The notes: generated by a model from the sequence alone, not told the origin. A stretch of DNA of 64,000 nt from Clostridia bacterium (GCA_017462485.1 JAFTRA010000035.1:64168-128167), one strand, 5' to 3'; numbered from the stretch's first letter, positions 40,118 through 49,085 are shown. A program made the numbers and translations.

Positions 40118-42404
40118 GCACCTTTTCAGGAGCATAAAGAGGCGACCGACGCAGCCGTTTATACTGATTTTCACGCTTGCGCTTGCCGTGGCTATATCGG
40201 TTTCGGCTATAAATCTCAAGAGCACTCTCATTGACGAGGAAAGACTTGCCGATGAAGAGGAGAACGGCTCTGCCGATTTGGTTATTTCTCTAAACAGCTC
40301 CTCAGCCTCGCGCTTTATGTTTACGAGCGAGGTAAAGGAAATTCTCGGCACTGACACAAGGTGCGCAGGGTATTACGAGGTAATCGCAAAGACCGAAGAG
40401 GGCGGCGGCGCTATTTTCGGCGCAGCGGTTGATTTCTCGGAAATAAACGATATTTTTACCTTTGAATTTACTGAATATTCAGGGGTAAGTACGGATACCG
40501 TGTCAAGTTCCGCCTTTATAACCGAGGATTTTGCAAATGAAAATTCGCTCTCGCTCGGAGATAACGTTTCCCTCTCTATTTTTGGCGAGGAAAAAGCTTA
40601 TACCGTTGCGGGAATTTCAAGAAAGCCGTTTATAAAATCATACGAATTTATGGTGGACGTAGGCGGCGTTATGCGTCTTATAGCCAAGGATTCTATTTTC
40701 GCCTCGGTGCTCGGGAGTGATTTCAAGCCTTCGAGCAAAATTCTCGTTGACCTTGCCGAAGGGGAAAGTCCCCGCGAAGCCATGGCAAATCTTAGCAAAA
40801 GCGAGTCCTTTGCGGACAAAACCGTATCTGCGGTTACAACACGAAGCGAGGAAAGCGTTAATTTTCTTAAAAACTTAGTCGATTCCGCAATAATTCTCGC
40901 CTGCATTCTTGCGGCAGCGGTAGCGTTCAGCTGCCTTTTCATTCTCGCTTCCGAGAGAAGTGAGGAAAACGAGTCCTTTGTCATAGCGGGAGCGAGGTCT
41001 GTCACGCTTAATATTATGCAGTACGCGGAAATTACGTTATACTGGCTTTTCGGCTCGTCGCTCAGCGTGTTCCTGCTCTTCCCTCTTAACATTTTTCTCA
41101 ATTCGTATATCGGCTTTAAGTTTACAAGCATAAAATTCGACGTAGCGACCTTTTCGCTCGGCTCGCTTATAATTCTTTCGGTTTCGCTCTTCACGGCAAC
41201 CGTTTTTATACTGACAAGGGGAAGAAAAAGCAAACACGGTATAGGGGTTATACCGATTATAACCGTAATCTCGGCAGCCACTGTTCTTTACGTTTTGCTC
41301 TTCCTTTTACCCGGCGGCTCTCGTCTTATTCCGGGTGTTTTACTTATGGTACTGATTCTCCTTTCGGCATTTCTTGTAACTAAGCCGATTTTGAGATATA
41401 CAGTCTCACTTTTATCAAAGCTTAGTGAGAAGCGCCTTGACTGTGGTAAGCAAAACCCTTCACTTCATTACGCTTTGAAAAACACGTATTCGGTAAGCGC
41501 GCTTCACAACGTCTCAAGACTTATTACCCTTTCTGTCGCCGTAGTTCTTTCGGTTTTCACCTTCGTCGTAAGCGCTCATGGCAATATCGCCGTCTCGAAG
41601 CGCATATTCGATAACGATTATATCGTTATGGGCGGTACGTCACGCTGCTACGTCAAGCTTCTCGAAACCGAAGAGGTCGAAAGCGTAAGCCGCGCTTATA
41701 TATCCTTCGCGGACCACGAAAACGGATTATATACGAATATGATATCGGTTGACGATATATCCGTATTCTCCGAGTATATAAACGTAACGAAGGCTCCTAC
41801 GGGTAACGGGGCTATAATATCAAAGGGGCAGGCTATAATGCTCTCGCTTGAGATTGGAGACACGTTTAAAATCAATGAAAACGAATTCGTCGTCGAGAAT
41901 ATTATCGACTCGGGACTCATATTGGTTATTTTCGACTGCGAGAGCTTAGGTATGGATTATAACACCTTTATCCCCTCGGCAAAGGCGGGAATTTCGGATA
42001 CAGACTTTATAGGCGGGATTACCTCAGCCCTTTCCGAAGAGGTAGCAACGTTCGTTTCAACCTCGGATATACTTGATTCCAGAGTTAGCCTTATGAGTCT
42101 TTTTATAAAATGCGGTAACGTTCTTTTGCCGTCGGTCATTCTCTTGGCGTTCATAGGTATTCTCGATACCCTCGCTGAAAGCTACCGAACCAGAAAAAAA
42201 GAGTTCTCTCTTTACAGCGCCGCAGGTATGAGTGAGCGCTCTATTCGCAAAATGAAGCTTTCGGAAATTTTACTTTCGGTAATTTTCGGCTTTACGTTCG
42301 GCCTTCTCGTATATATTTTACTTATACCCGTCTTAAAAGCTATTATGTTTTCTATGGGATTTGATGCAATAGAAAACTTATTAAATTACTTCCGAATAAA
42401 TTAA
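40101..42404 (+). CDS. ABC transporter permease, FtsX/MacB family
   Basis: 767 residues. N-terminal helix (about 14-32), large extracellular domain (about 35-255), a group of membrane helices (about 258-445), second extracellular domain (about 495-665) and C-terminal helices (about 670-760). This duplicated layout is typical of the long FtsX-type permeases used for lantibiotic or peptide resistance, lipoprotein release or signalling. Starts inside the ATPase gene with GGAG upstream. Together with the lipoprotein and ATPase it makes a complete exporter or sensor complex; substrate unknown. No two-component system is adjacent. Confidence 0.9.
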   Translation: MKLFFKHLFRSIKRRPTQPFILIFTLALAVAISVSAINLKSTLIDEERLADEEENGSADLVISLNSSSASRFMFTSEVKEILGTDTRCAGYYEVIAKTEEGGGAIFGAAVDFSEINDIFTFEFTEYSGVSTDTVSSSAFITEDFANENSLSLGDNVSLSIFGEEKAYTVAGISRKPFIKSYEFMVDVGGVMRLIAKDSIFASVLGSDFKPSSKILVDLAEGESPREAMANLSKSESFADKTVSAVTTRSEESVNFLKNLVDSAIILACILAAAVAFSCLFILASERSEENESFVIAGARSVTLNIMQYAEITLYWLFGSSLSVFLLFPLNIFLNSYIGFKFTSIKFDVATFSLGSLIILSVSLFTATVFILTRGRKSKHGIGVIPIITVISAATVLYVLLFLLPGGSRLIPGVLLMVLILLSAFLVTKPILRYTVSLLSKLSEKRLDCGKQNPSLHYALKNTYSVSALHNVSRLITLSVAVVLSVFTFVVSAHGNIAVSKRIFDNDYIVMGGTSRCYVKLLETEEVESVSRAYISFADHENGLYTNMISVDDISVFSEYINVTKAPTGNGAIISKGQAIMLSLEIGDTFKINENEFVVENIIDSGLILVIFDCESLGMDYNTFIPSAKAGISDTDFIGGITSALSEEVATFVSTSDILDSRVSLMSLFIKCGNVLLPSVILLAFIGILDTLAESYRTRKKEFSLYSAAGMSERSIRKMKLSEILLSVIFGFTFGLLVYILLIPVLKAIMFSMGFDAIENLLNYFRIN

Positions 42405-42410
42405 ATACGC

Positions 42411-42469
42411 AAAAAATCCCCGGTATGAGCGCAGAGTTATTAACGAAAACGCACATACCGGGGATTTTT
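42411..42469. terminator. Bidirectional intrinsic terminator
   Basis: AAAAAATCCCCGGTATG (42411-42427) and CATACCGGGGATTTTT (42454-42469), between convergent genes. Confidence 0.9.
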
Positions 42470-42570
42470 AAATTGTTGAAAATCAATATTTTTCTCTATA
42501 ATTCTTTTGATATTATAAATACCAATTAGTTATATAGCATTGAATTGAATTTAATTGTGATTGAATTTAT

Positions 42571-43233
42571 TTATAAAAACAGTTTAAAATAATTTTTGCG
42601 GCTCTCTAATATTCCCTCTTTTCTCATTTTTCCTATTTCGGCGGAAAGTCCGCTTCTGTCAACCTCAAGATAATCGGCAAGCTCCTGCCTGTCATACGGA
42701 ATATAGAACTCGTCTTTCCCTGCCCTCTTCGACTCAAAGCTTAAATATTCAAGCAGCTTATCTCTCGTGGTGCGCTTTGAGGTTATCTCTATTCTTCTGT
42801 GGAACATTATAATTTTTTTCGCGAGGTCCTTCATAAGATTATAGATAAGCTGATTATGGAATCCGCAGTTATTGTTGCAGGTATGCAAAATGTGACTCGC
42901 CTCGATAAGCATTACCTCGCTCGGCTCGTTCGCTACGACGCTCACGGGCAATAAGGCGGTTTCAGCGCAAGCAAACGCCTCGCCGAACATTTCCGACGGC
43001 TTAACGCTCGTGAGAATATTTTTATTTCCATTGTAATCAAACTGAATAACCTGCACCGAGCCCGAAAGAAGAATAGCGATATATTTTGCGGGATATCCCT
43101 CCGCAAATACCGTATATTTTTTGTCAAAAAACTCCACTCTCGCGCCAAAGCATACGAGCATTTTAAGTATATTTTCTTCACCGAGACCGCAAAACAGGTC
43201 GCACTTTTTTAAAATTTCCAAATATTTTTTCAA
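42571..43233 (-). CDS. Crp/Fnr-family transcriptional regulator
   Basis: 220 residues: N-terminal cyclic-nucleotide-binding-like domain (about 10-115, EGYPAKYIAILLSGSVQVI), linker helix, and winged HTH (about 150-215, DRQELADYLEVDRSGLSAEIGKM). Cys residues are few and do not form the FNR N-terminal cluster motif, so it more likely senses a ligand or haem than a [4Fe-4S] cluster; GLGEEN near the N-terminus resembles many clostridial Crp/Fnr proteins. Starts with TTG at 43231-43233 (AAGGAG 7 nt upstream). Divergent from the oxygen-defence genes; a dyad between them fits its activator site. Confidence 0.88.
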   Translation of the reverse strand: MKKYLEILKKCDLFCGLGEENILKMLVCFGARVEFFDKKYTVFAEGYPAKYIAILLSGSVQVIQFDYNGNKNILTSVKPSEMFGEAFACAETALLPVSVVANEPSEVMLIEASHILHTCNNNCGFHNQLIYNLMKDLAKKIIMFHRRIEITSKRTTRDKLLEYLSFESKRAGKDEFYIPYDRQELADYLEVDRSGLSAEIGKMRKEGILESRKNYFKLFL

Positions 43234-43247
43234 AAAAATTCTCCTTT

Positions 43248-43290
43248 TGTTGAAAATTCAACATACTATTCAACGTAATTATACTATAAT
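43248..43290 (+). promoter_or_regulatory. Crp/Fnr-type site and promoter of the oxygen-defence operon
   Basis: Dyad TGTTGAAAATTCAACA at 43248-43263 and -10 TATAAT at 43285-43290, with no good -35. If +1 is 43297, the dyad centre (43255.5) is exactly at -41.5, the classical class II activator position. A TTCAAC half-site repeats at 43269. Confidence 0.7.
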
Positions 43291-43317
43291 TTAATCAGAA
43301 AATCAAGGAGTTACACA

Positions 43318-44352
43318 ATGAAATTCGCATTTTTTGACGCGAAGCCCTATGACAAGCCGTCCTTTGACAAGTTCGGTGGTGAAATGGGGGTTAAATTTAA
43401 ATACTTCGAAACAAAGCTTAACGAGGACACGGTTGACCTTGCGCAAGGCTACGACGGAGTTTCGGTTTTTGTGAACGACACCGTAAACGCGGCGGTTATA
43501 GACCGTCTTTACGAGCTTGGAGTTAAGGTCGTCGCGCTTCGCTGCGCCGGCTTCAACAACGTTGATATGAAGCACGCTTACGGAAAGATACACGTCTTAC
43601 GTGTTCCAGCATACTCACCCTACGCGGTAGCCGAGCATACCATGGCGCTTCTTCTTACCTCGATACGCAGAATTCACAAGGCCTATATACGCACCAGAGA
43701 TTTCAATTTCAGCCTTGCCGGAATGACGGGCTTCGACCTTCACGGAAAAACCGTCGGCGTTATCGGTACGGGACGAATAGGAAGAGTTTTTATAGATATA
43801 TGCCGCGGCTTCGGTATGAAGGTTCTTGCCTACGACAAATACGATGCGCCCGGGCTTGACAACGGAGATACGGTAAGATACGTTACGCTCGACGAGCTGT
43901 TCGCGGGCAGCGACATTATCTCACTTCACTGCCCTCTGACCGAGGACACCTATCACGTTATCGACGAGGTCGCTCTTGAAAAATGCAAGCGCGGCGTAGT
44001 TATTCTCAACACCTCAAGAGGCGCTCTGGTTGATGCCGAGGCTCTTCTTATGGGAATAAAATCACGAAAGGTAGGCGCTGCTTGCCTTGACGTTTACGAG
44101 GAGGAGTCAGACCTCTTCTTCGAGGACTTCTCGGGACACATTCTTGAAGACGATACACTGGCAAGACTGATATCAATGCCGAACGTTATCGTTACCTCTC
44201 ACCAGGCGTTTCTTACCGAGGAGGCGCTTTCAAATATTGCGGAAACGACGGTAAATAATATAGTGACGTTCTTTAACACGAATCAGTGCGAAAACGAGCT
44301 TTGCTACCGCATGGGAGGCGCTGAGGACTGCAAGAACGGAAAATGCTTTTAA
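43318..44352 (+). CDS. D-lactate dehydrogenase / 2-hydroxyacid dehydrogenase
   Basis: 344-residue NAD-dependent enzyme reducing pyruvate to D-lactate. Motifs: RCAGFNNVD (substrate region), GVIGTGRIGRVFIDI (Rossmann loop), NTSRGALVD (catalytic Arg), CLDVYEEE (catalytic Glu) and TSHQAFLTEEA (catalytic His). This set matches LdhA-type D-LDHs. The C-terminus carries an extra Cys-rich tail, CYRMGGAEDCKNGKCF, not needed for the fold. First gene of the operon behind the Crp/Fnr-type site; ferredoxin-like gene follows after 12 nt. AAGGAG ribosome site. Confidence 0.9.
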   Translation: MKFAFFDAKPYDKPSFDKFGGEMGVKFKYFETKLNEDTVDLAQGYDGVSVFVNDTVNAAVIDRLYELGVKVVALRCAGFNNVDMKHAYGKIHVLRVPAYSPYAVAEHTMALLLTSIRRIHKAYIRTRDFNFSLAGMTGFDLHGKTVGVIGTGRIGRVFIDICRGFGMKVLAYDKYDAPGLDNGDTVRYVTLDELFAGSDIISLHCPLTEDTYHVIDEVALEKCKRGVVILNTSRGALVDAEALLMGIKSRKVGAACLDVYEEESDLFFEDFSGHILEDDTLARLISMPNVIVTSHQAFLTEEALSNIAETTVNNIVTFFNTNQCENELCYRMGGAEDCKNGKCF

Positions 44353-44364
44353 TAAGGAGGTTAA

Positions 44365-45066
44365 ATGAAAAGAAAAATAATACGAATAGATGAAGAAAAA
44401 TGCAACGGCTGCGGTGCTTGCGCCACAGCCTGCCACGAGGGAGCTATCGAAATGATTGACGGCAAGGCAAGGCTTACCCAAGAGAGCTACTGCGACGGCC
44501 TTGGAGATTGCCTCCCCTCCTGCCCTACGGGAGCAATTACGTTCGAGGTGCGTGAGGCTGCCGCTTACGATGAGGCGGCAGTAGCAAAGGCGAAAGAGGA
44601 AAAGAAGCCGAAAAAGCTTCCCTGCGGCTGCCCCGGAATGAACGTGAAGAGCTTAAGTCGCGAGGAAAACGAAGATTTCCAAAAGCATAGCTTCGTACAA
44701 AGCAGACTTATGCAATGGCCCTGCCAGATAAAGCTCGTTCCGACGAACGCCCCATATTTCAACAACGCTAACCTGCTTATTTCGGCAGACTGCGCGGCTT
44801 ACGCTTACGGAAGCTTCCACTCGGATTTTATGAAAAATTATATAACTCTCATAGGCTGCCCGAAGCTTGACGAGGGTGACTATACCGAAAAGCTCACAGC
44901 CATAATATCGAACAATAACATAAAAAGCGTTAAGGTCGTACGTATGGAGGTTCCTTGCTGCTCGGGAATCGAAAACGCAGTAAAGCGAGCGCTGAAGGCA
45001 AGCGGAAAATTCATTCCGTGGCAGATAGTAACGATATCCACGGACGGAAAAATTCTCGAAAATTAA
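44365..45066 (+). CDS. 4Fe-4S ferredoxin-domain iron-sulfur protein
   Basis: 233 residues. N-terminal dicluster ferredoxin domain: CNGCGACATACHEGAIEM and CDGLGDCLPSCPTGAI. After a Lys/Glu linker there is a CGCPGMNVK motif and a C-terminal domain with NLLISADCAAYAYGSFH, IGCPKLDEGDY and RMEVPCCSGIENAV, which adds several Cys. This layout occurs in a clostridial family next to hybrid-cluster/oxidative-stress genes. Likely an electron carrier or redox sensor serving the neighbouring flavodiiron or dehydrogenase proteins. GGAGG ribosome site. Exact role unknown. Confidence 0.8.
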   Translation: MKRKIIRIDEEKCNGCGACATACHEGAIEMIDGKARLTQESYCDGLGDCLPSCPTGAITFEVREAAAYDEAAVAKAKEEKKPKKLPCGCPGMNVKSLSREENEDFQKHSFVQSRLMQWPCQIKLVPTNAPYFNNANLLISADCAAYAYGSFHSDFMKNYITLIGCPKLDEGDYTEKLTAIISNNNIKSVKVVRMEVPCCSGIENAVKRALKASGKFIPWQIVTISTDGKILEN

Positions 45067-45083
45067 TAACGGAGCACCTGAAA

Positions 45084-46238
45084 ATGAATATTACAAACGA
45101 TATAAAATACATAGGTGTTGACGACAAAAAGATAGATTTATTCGAGGGGCAGTATAAGGTCCCCTCGGGAATGTCGTACAACTCCTACGTTATAATCGAC
45201 GAAAAGGTTGCCGTTATGGACACGGTTGACGCCGCTTTTGGCGAAGAGTGGCTGACAAAGCTTAAGGCGGCGCTTGAAGAAAGAGTTCCCGACTACCTAG
45301 TAGTTCATCATATGGAGCCAGACCACTCTGCGAATATCGAGAATTTTGTTAAAGCTTACCCGAGCGCAAAAATAGTTGCTTCAAGCAAAGCTTTCGCTAT
45401 GATGAAAGGCTTTTTCGGAACAGACTTCGCGGATAGGCAAATTGTAGCAAAAGACAACGATGTTCTCGATTTAGGTAAACATAAGCTTACATTTATAGCT
45501 GCTCCGATGATTCATTGGCCCGAGGTTATGGTAAGCTACGACTCGTATGACAAGGTGCTCTTCTCCGCAGACGGATTTGGAAAATTCGGTGCATCAGATT
45601 CAAATGAGCCATGGGATAACGAGGCAAGAAGATACTACATCGGCATCGTTGGAAAGTACGGAGCGCAGGTGCAAAATCTTCTTAAGAAGGCGGCGGCGCT
45701 CAATATAGAAATCATCTGCTCCTTACACGGTCCCGTGCTTCGTGAGAATATAGAACGTTACGTATCGCTTTACGACACGTGGTCAAGCTATTCTCCCGAA
45801 GAAAGCGGCGTAGTTATAGCTTATGCCTCTATATACGGAAACACAAAAGCGGCGGCAATAAAGCTTTCGGAAAAGCTTCGCAGCCTTGGTGAAGACAACG
45901 TTGTTCTTTACGACCTTTCAAGATGCGATATATCTGAGGCAGTCAGCGACAGCTTCAGGTACGACAGACTAGTGCTTGCGAGCGCAACCTACAACGCTGA
46001 CGTTTTTCCGCCTATGAAGGAGTTTATAAACCATCTTACCGAGAGAGGCTTTAAAAGACGCAAGGTAGGACTCATAGAAAACGGAAGCTGGGCTCCTATG
46101 GCGGCGAAGGTTATGCGCGAAATGCTCGAGGTAAGCCGTGACCTTTCCTTTACGGAGACAACCGTAAAAATCACCTCAGCGCTCTCGAATGAGAGCCTTT
46201 CACAGCTCGACGCTCTTGCATGCGAGCTTTCAAAATGA
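45084..46238 (+). CDS. Flavodiiron protein (A-type flavoprotein, O2/NO reductase)
   Basis: 384 residues. N-terminal metallo-beta-lactamase domain (about 1-245) with the di-iron ligands HHMEPDHSAN (HxExD) and later SLHGPV, followed by a flavodoxin domain (about 250-384; VIAYASIYGNTKAAA binds FMN). Reduces O2 to water or NO to N2O using electrons from rubredoxin. The frame extends upstream to 44955 but GGAG at 45071 gives ATG at 45084, 17 nt after the ferredoxin gene. Rubredoxin, the natural donor, is encoded at 47325. Confidence 0.95.
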   Translation: MNITNDIKYIGVDDKKIDLFEGQYKVPSGMSYNSYVIIDEKVAVMDTVDAAFGEEWLTKLKAALEERVPDYLVVHHMEPDHSANIENFVKAYPSAKIVASSKAFAMMKGFFGTDFADRQIVAKDNDVLDLGKHKLTFIAAPMIHWPEVMVSYDSYDKVLFSADGFGKFGASDSNEPWDNEARRYYIGIVGKYGAQVQNLLKKAAALNIEIICSLHGPVLRENIERYVSLYDTWSSYSPEESGVVIAYASIYGNTKAAAIKLSEKLRSLGEDNVVLYDLSRCDISEAVSDSFRYDRLVLASATYNADVFPPMKEFINHLTERGFKRRKVGLIENGSWAPMAAKVMREMLEVSRDLSFTETTVKITSALSNESLSQLDALACELSK

Positions 46239-46287
46239 AATATTTTTTAAAAGATAAATAAAACTTTTTTAAGAGAGGATAATAATT

Positions 46288-46668
46288 ATGAAAAACGTTA
46301 AATTCTACATTTGTGAGCACTGCGGCAACATCGTTTATATGGTTGAGGATTCTGGCGTTAACCCCGTTTGCTGCGGAAAGAAAATGACAAAGCTTGAGGC
46401 GGGCGTTGTTGAGGCAAGCCGCGAGAAGCACATACCCGTGGTAACTCTTAACGGAAATGAGGTTACCGTTTCGGTCGGCTCTGTAACTCACCCTATGACA
46501 GAGGAGCACAATATTGCCTGGGTATATCTCGCAACCGACAAGGGCGGAGCAATCAAATATCTTAACGCAAACGAAGAGCCTACGGTTAAATTCACCGTAA
46601 CCGACGAGAAGCCTCTTGCGGCTTACGCTTACTGCAATCTTCACGGCTTATGGAAGGCTGAGATATAA
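46288..46668 (+). CDS. Desulfoferrodoxin (superoxide reductase)
   Basis: 126 residues. Reduces superoxide to hydrogen peroxide without releasing O2. N-terminal desulforedoxin-like centre: CEHCG and CCGK (four Cys). C-terminal superoxide reductase centre: REKHIPV, VTHPM and CNLHGLW provide His4Cys iron coordination. Both centres are complete, so it is a 2Fe type. AGAGG ribosome site. Confidence 0.96.
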   Translation: MKNVKFYICEHCGNIVYMVEDSGVNPVCCGKKMTKLEAGVVEASREKHIPVVTLNGNEVTVSVGSVTHPMTEEHNIAWVYLATDKGGAIKYLNANEEPTVKFTVTDEKPLAAYAYCNLHGLWKAEI

Positions 46669-46748
46669 GAATACCCAAAACGAAAAAGCGTAAAAAATAA
46701 TAACAGTAAAATCAAACCGACAATTATTATGACGAAAGGAAAAATATT

Positions 46749-47261
46749 ATGTTAAACTCTAAAGTACACGAGCTTCTTAATCAGCAAATCAACAAGGAAT
46801 TTTATTCCGCATATCTCTATCTCGATTTCTCAAATTACTTCAAGGCGGCAGGGCTTGACGGATTTGCCAACTGGTATATGATTCAGGCTCAAGAGGAGCG
46901 CGACCACGCTATGCTCTTCTATCAGTATCTGCAAAACGAGAATATGCCCGTTACTCTTGAAGCTATTGCAAAGCCCGACAAGGTATTCTCTTCTCATATG
47001 TCTGTGCTTGAGGCGGGTCTTGAGCATGAGCGCTACGTAACGTCGCTTATTAACGATATATACGGCGCGGCATACGACGTAAGAGACTTCCGTACTATGC
47101 AGTTCCTCGACTGGTTCGTTAAGGAGCAGGGTGAAGAGGAAACGAACGCAACCGACTTGATTTCCAAGATGGAGCTTTTCGGCTCCGACCCAAAGAGCCT
47201 TTATATGCTTAACCAGGAGCTTGGCGCAAGAGTTTACACGGCTCCCTCTCTCACATTATGA
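46749..47261 (+). CDS. Ferritin (iron storage, ferroxidase)
   Basis: 170 residues, four-helix bundle. Ferroxidase ligands: NKEFYSAYLYLDF, QAQEERDHAMLFYQYL and a C-terminal QFLDWFVKEQGEEETNA with conserved Glu residues, as in bacterial FtnA. Stores iron safely and limits Fenton chemistry after superoxide reduction. AAAGGA ribosome site; 80 nt after superoxide reductase gene. Confidence 0.95.
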   Translation: MLNSKVHELLNQQINKEFYSAYLYLDFSNYFKAAGLDGFANWYMIQAQEERDHAMLFYQYLQNENMPVTLEAIAKPDKVFSSHMSVLEAGLEHERYVTSLINDIYGAAYDVRDFRTMQFLDWFVKEQGEEETNATDLISKMELFGSDPKSLYMLNQELGARVYTAPSLTL

Positions 47262-47324
47262 TTTCCTAAAAAACAACGTTTAAAGCAACCCAATAAACAT
47301 TTAAAATAAGCGAGGTACAGAACA

Positions 47325-47483
47325 ATGAAAAAATACGTATGCGACGTATGCGGCTGGGTTTATGACGAGGCGGTAGGAGATACCGAGCTCGGTATTGCCC
47401 CGGGCACGAAGTTTGAGGATTTACCCGAAGATTTCGTATGCCCTCTTTGCGGAGTGGGCAAGGATAACTTCAGCGAGGAATAA
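47325..47483 (+). CDS. Rubredoxin
   Basis: 52-residue single-iron electron carrier: Cys6/Cys9 (CDVCG) and Cys39/Cys42 (CPLCG), with the usual [15 protein letters not shown] loop and [11 protein letters not shown]. All ligands present. GAGGT ribosome site. Too short for the usual ORF length cut-off. Last gene of the oxygen-defence cluster; natural electron donor to the flavodiiron protein and superoxide reductase. Confidence 0.97.
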   Translation: MKKYVCDVCGWVYDEAVGDTELGIAPGTKFEDLPEDFVCPLCGVGKDNFSEE

Positions 47484-47557
47484 CCCCGGGTGAAATAAAT
47501 CGCTGATACTGATTTGTGCAAGACTCATTTGTAACAAAATTATATTTTCTAAAAGCA

Positions 47558-47603
47558 AGAGCAGACGCGCAAGATTTCACTTGTGTGTTTGCTCTTTAAT
47601 TTT
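47558..47603 (+). terminator. Intrinsic terminator after rubredoxin
   Basis: AGAGCAGACGCGCAAG (47558-47573) pairs fully with 47580-47595 when G-U pairs are allowed, loop ATTTCA, followed by TTAATTTT. Confidence 0.75.
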
Positions 47604-47638
47604 GCGTAAGTTTATGCTTATGTTTTTATATATTTATA

Positions 47639-47667
47639 TTGACTCTCGAAATTTCGTGTGCTATAAT
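47639..47667 (+). promoter_or_regulatory. Promoter of the ThrE-like pair, with palindrome in the spacer
   Basis: -35 TTGACT (47639-47644), 17-nt spacer, -10 TATAAT (47662-47667). The spacer holds the palindrome CGAAATTTCG (47648-47657). From here to the start codon (47668-47814) I see no gene or further structure. Confidence 0.75.
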
Positions 47668-47814
47668 AACTCGGGAGTCGAATTTACACTATTTGCGCAA
47701 GTAGAATTAAATTCTTATACTCCCTGCGCATTTTTTGTCGTGCAGTAAGAAATCTGATTAACAAGCCTACGACTGCGTAATTTTGTCGAATACTTAATTC
47801 GGGAGAATAAAAAA

Positions 47815-48603
47815 TTGGAAAACCAACCCAAACACGTAAATAAAAACAATTATGCGGAGTATCTTCTCTGCCTTGCGCTCGACGTCGGCGAGGGAATGCT
47901 CAAAAACGGTGCCGAGATAAGCAGAGTCGAGGATACTATCGAAAGAATATGCCGCGCGTACGGAGCAATTCACGTTGAGGTATTTTCTATAATATCCTTC
48001 ATCAGCGCTGCTATAAGACTCCCTGACGGAAGCTATTCGTCGCAGCAAAGACGCGTAAGAAGCACGAGCACAAACCTTAATACTCTTGAGCGCTTAAACT
48101 CTCTATCCCGTGAAATATGTAAGGAGACGCCCGAGCTCGACATCTTTGACGAAAAGATACACGAAATCAAGAAAACCTCTCACTATCCCATATGGGTAAA
48201 GGTAATCGCATCAGCTTTTGCGGTAGGCGGATTCGCTATTTTCTTCGGCGGAGAGCTTATTGACGGAATAGTTGCAGCGCTTATCGGAATTACTATTTCC
48301 GTGGTCGAAAACTACTCCCCGAAAAGAATCAATTCAATGGCGAAAACCGTCGTTTCATCATTCTTCGCCTCGCTTATTGCGGGACTTTCGGTTATGCTTG
48401 GTCTGGGAACGAACGCTGACGCCGTAATAATCGGAACCATTATGATTCTCGTTCCCGGGCTTGCCTTCGGAACGGCCCTACGCGATTTGCTTTGCGGAGA
48501 CCTTCTCGCAGGCTCGCTTAAAACTCTCAACGCTTGCCTTGGCGCTCTTATGATAGCCTTTGGCTATATGCTGGCGGCGTCTCTTCTCGGAGGTGCGATA
48601 TGA
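47815..48603 (+). CDS. Threonine/serine exporter family protein, large part (YjjP-like)
   Basis: 262 residues. N-terminal cytoplasmic domain (about 1-120, LDVGEGMLKNGAEISRVEDTIERI is the ThrE entry motif) and about five membrane helices from residue 125. In the ThrE family this half pairs with a small membrane protein encoded next to it (YjjB). Translation starts with TTG behind GGGAG. The downstream gene overlaps by 4 nt. Expected role: export of threonine/serine or, as in E. coli YjjPB, succinate. Confidence 0.9.
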   Translation: MENQPKHVNKNNYAEYLLCLALDVGEGMLKNGAEISRVEDTIERICRAYGAIHVEVFSIISFISAAIRLPDGSYSSQQRRVRSTSTNLNTLERLNSLSREICKETPELDIFDEKIHEIKKTSHYPIWVKVIASAFAVGGFAIFFGGELIDGIVAALIGITISVVENYSPKRINSMAKTVVSSFFASLIAGLSVMLGLGTNADAVIIGTIMILVPGLAFGTALRDLLCGDLLAGSLKTLNACLGALMIAFGYMLAASLLGGAI

Positions 48604-49079
48604 GCTTCTTTACCTTACGCTTTTTACTTCAGCTTATCGCATCGTTCGTTACGTCGATAGCGTTTGCGATAATGTTTAACACAAACAAGCGCCATCTTAT
48701 CTATATCGGCATTTGCGGTCTCGGAACTTATGCGATTTACTACACCGTGATATTCTTCTTGAAATCGGCATTCTGGGCGGCGTTTATTTCATCTGTTTTT
48801 ACGGCGCTGTTTTCAGAAATAATCGCAAGAATACGCAGAGCTCCGACTGTTATATTCCTCTTGACCGGTATCATACCCACCGTTCCCGGCGGCTCTCTTT
48901 ACTATACCATGAGATATCTTATTTTAAGTGACTTCGATATAGCTCTCAAAAAGCTTATTGAAACGCTGGAGGTCGGTCTCGGAATCGCAGGCGGTATAGT
49001 TACTGTCTCAATCATTTTCGGTAGCATTATGGACTACATTCACAAAAGAAAAAAGAAAACACAAGCCATCAACACCTGA
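48600..49079 (+). CDS. Threonine/serine exporter family protein, small part (YjjB/DUF3815-like)
   Basis: 159 residues, about four membrane helices; FLLTGIIPTVPGGSLYYTMRY is the DUF3815 signature. Starts at the ATG overlapping the previous stop codon (ATGA), with GGAGGT upstream; a longer frame from 48534 is rejected. Forms the exporter with the protein before it. Followed by a terminator (49086-49132). Confidence 0.9.
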   Translation: MSFFTLRFLLQLIASFVTSIAFAIMFNTNKRHLIYIGICGLGTYAIYYTVIFFLKSAFWAAFISSVFTALFSEIIARIRRAPTVIFLLTGIIPTVPGGSLYYTMRYLILSDFDIALKKLIETLEVGLGIAGGIVTVSIIFGSIMDYIHKRKKKTQAINT

Positions 49080-49085
49080 ATATGC

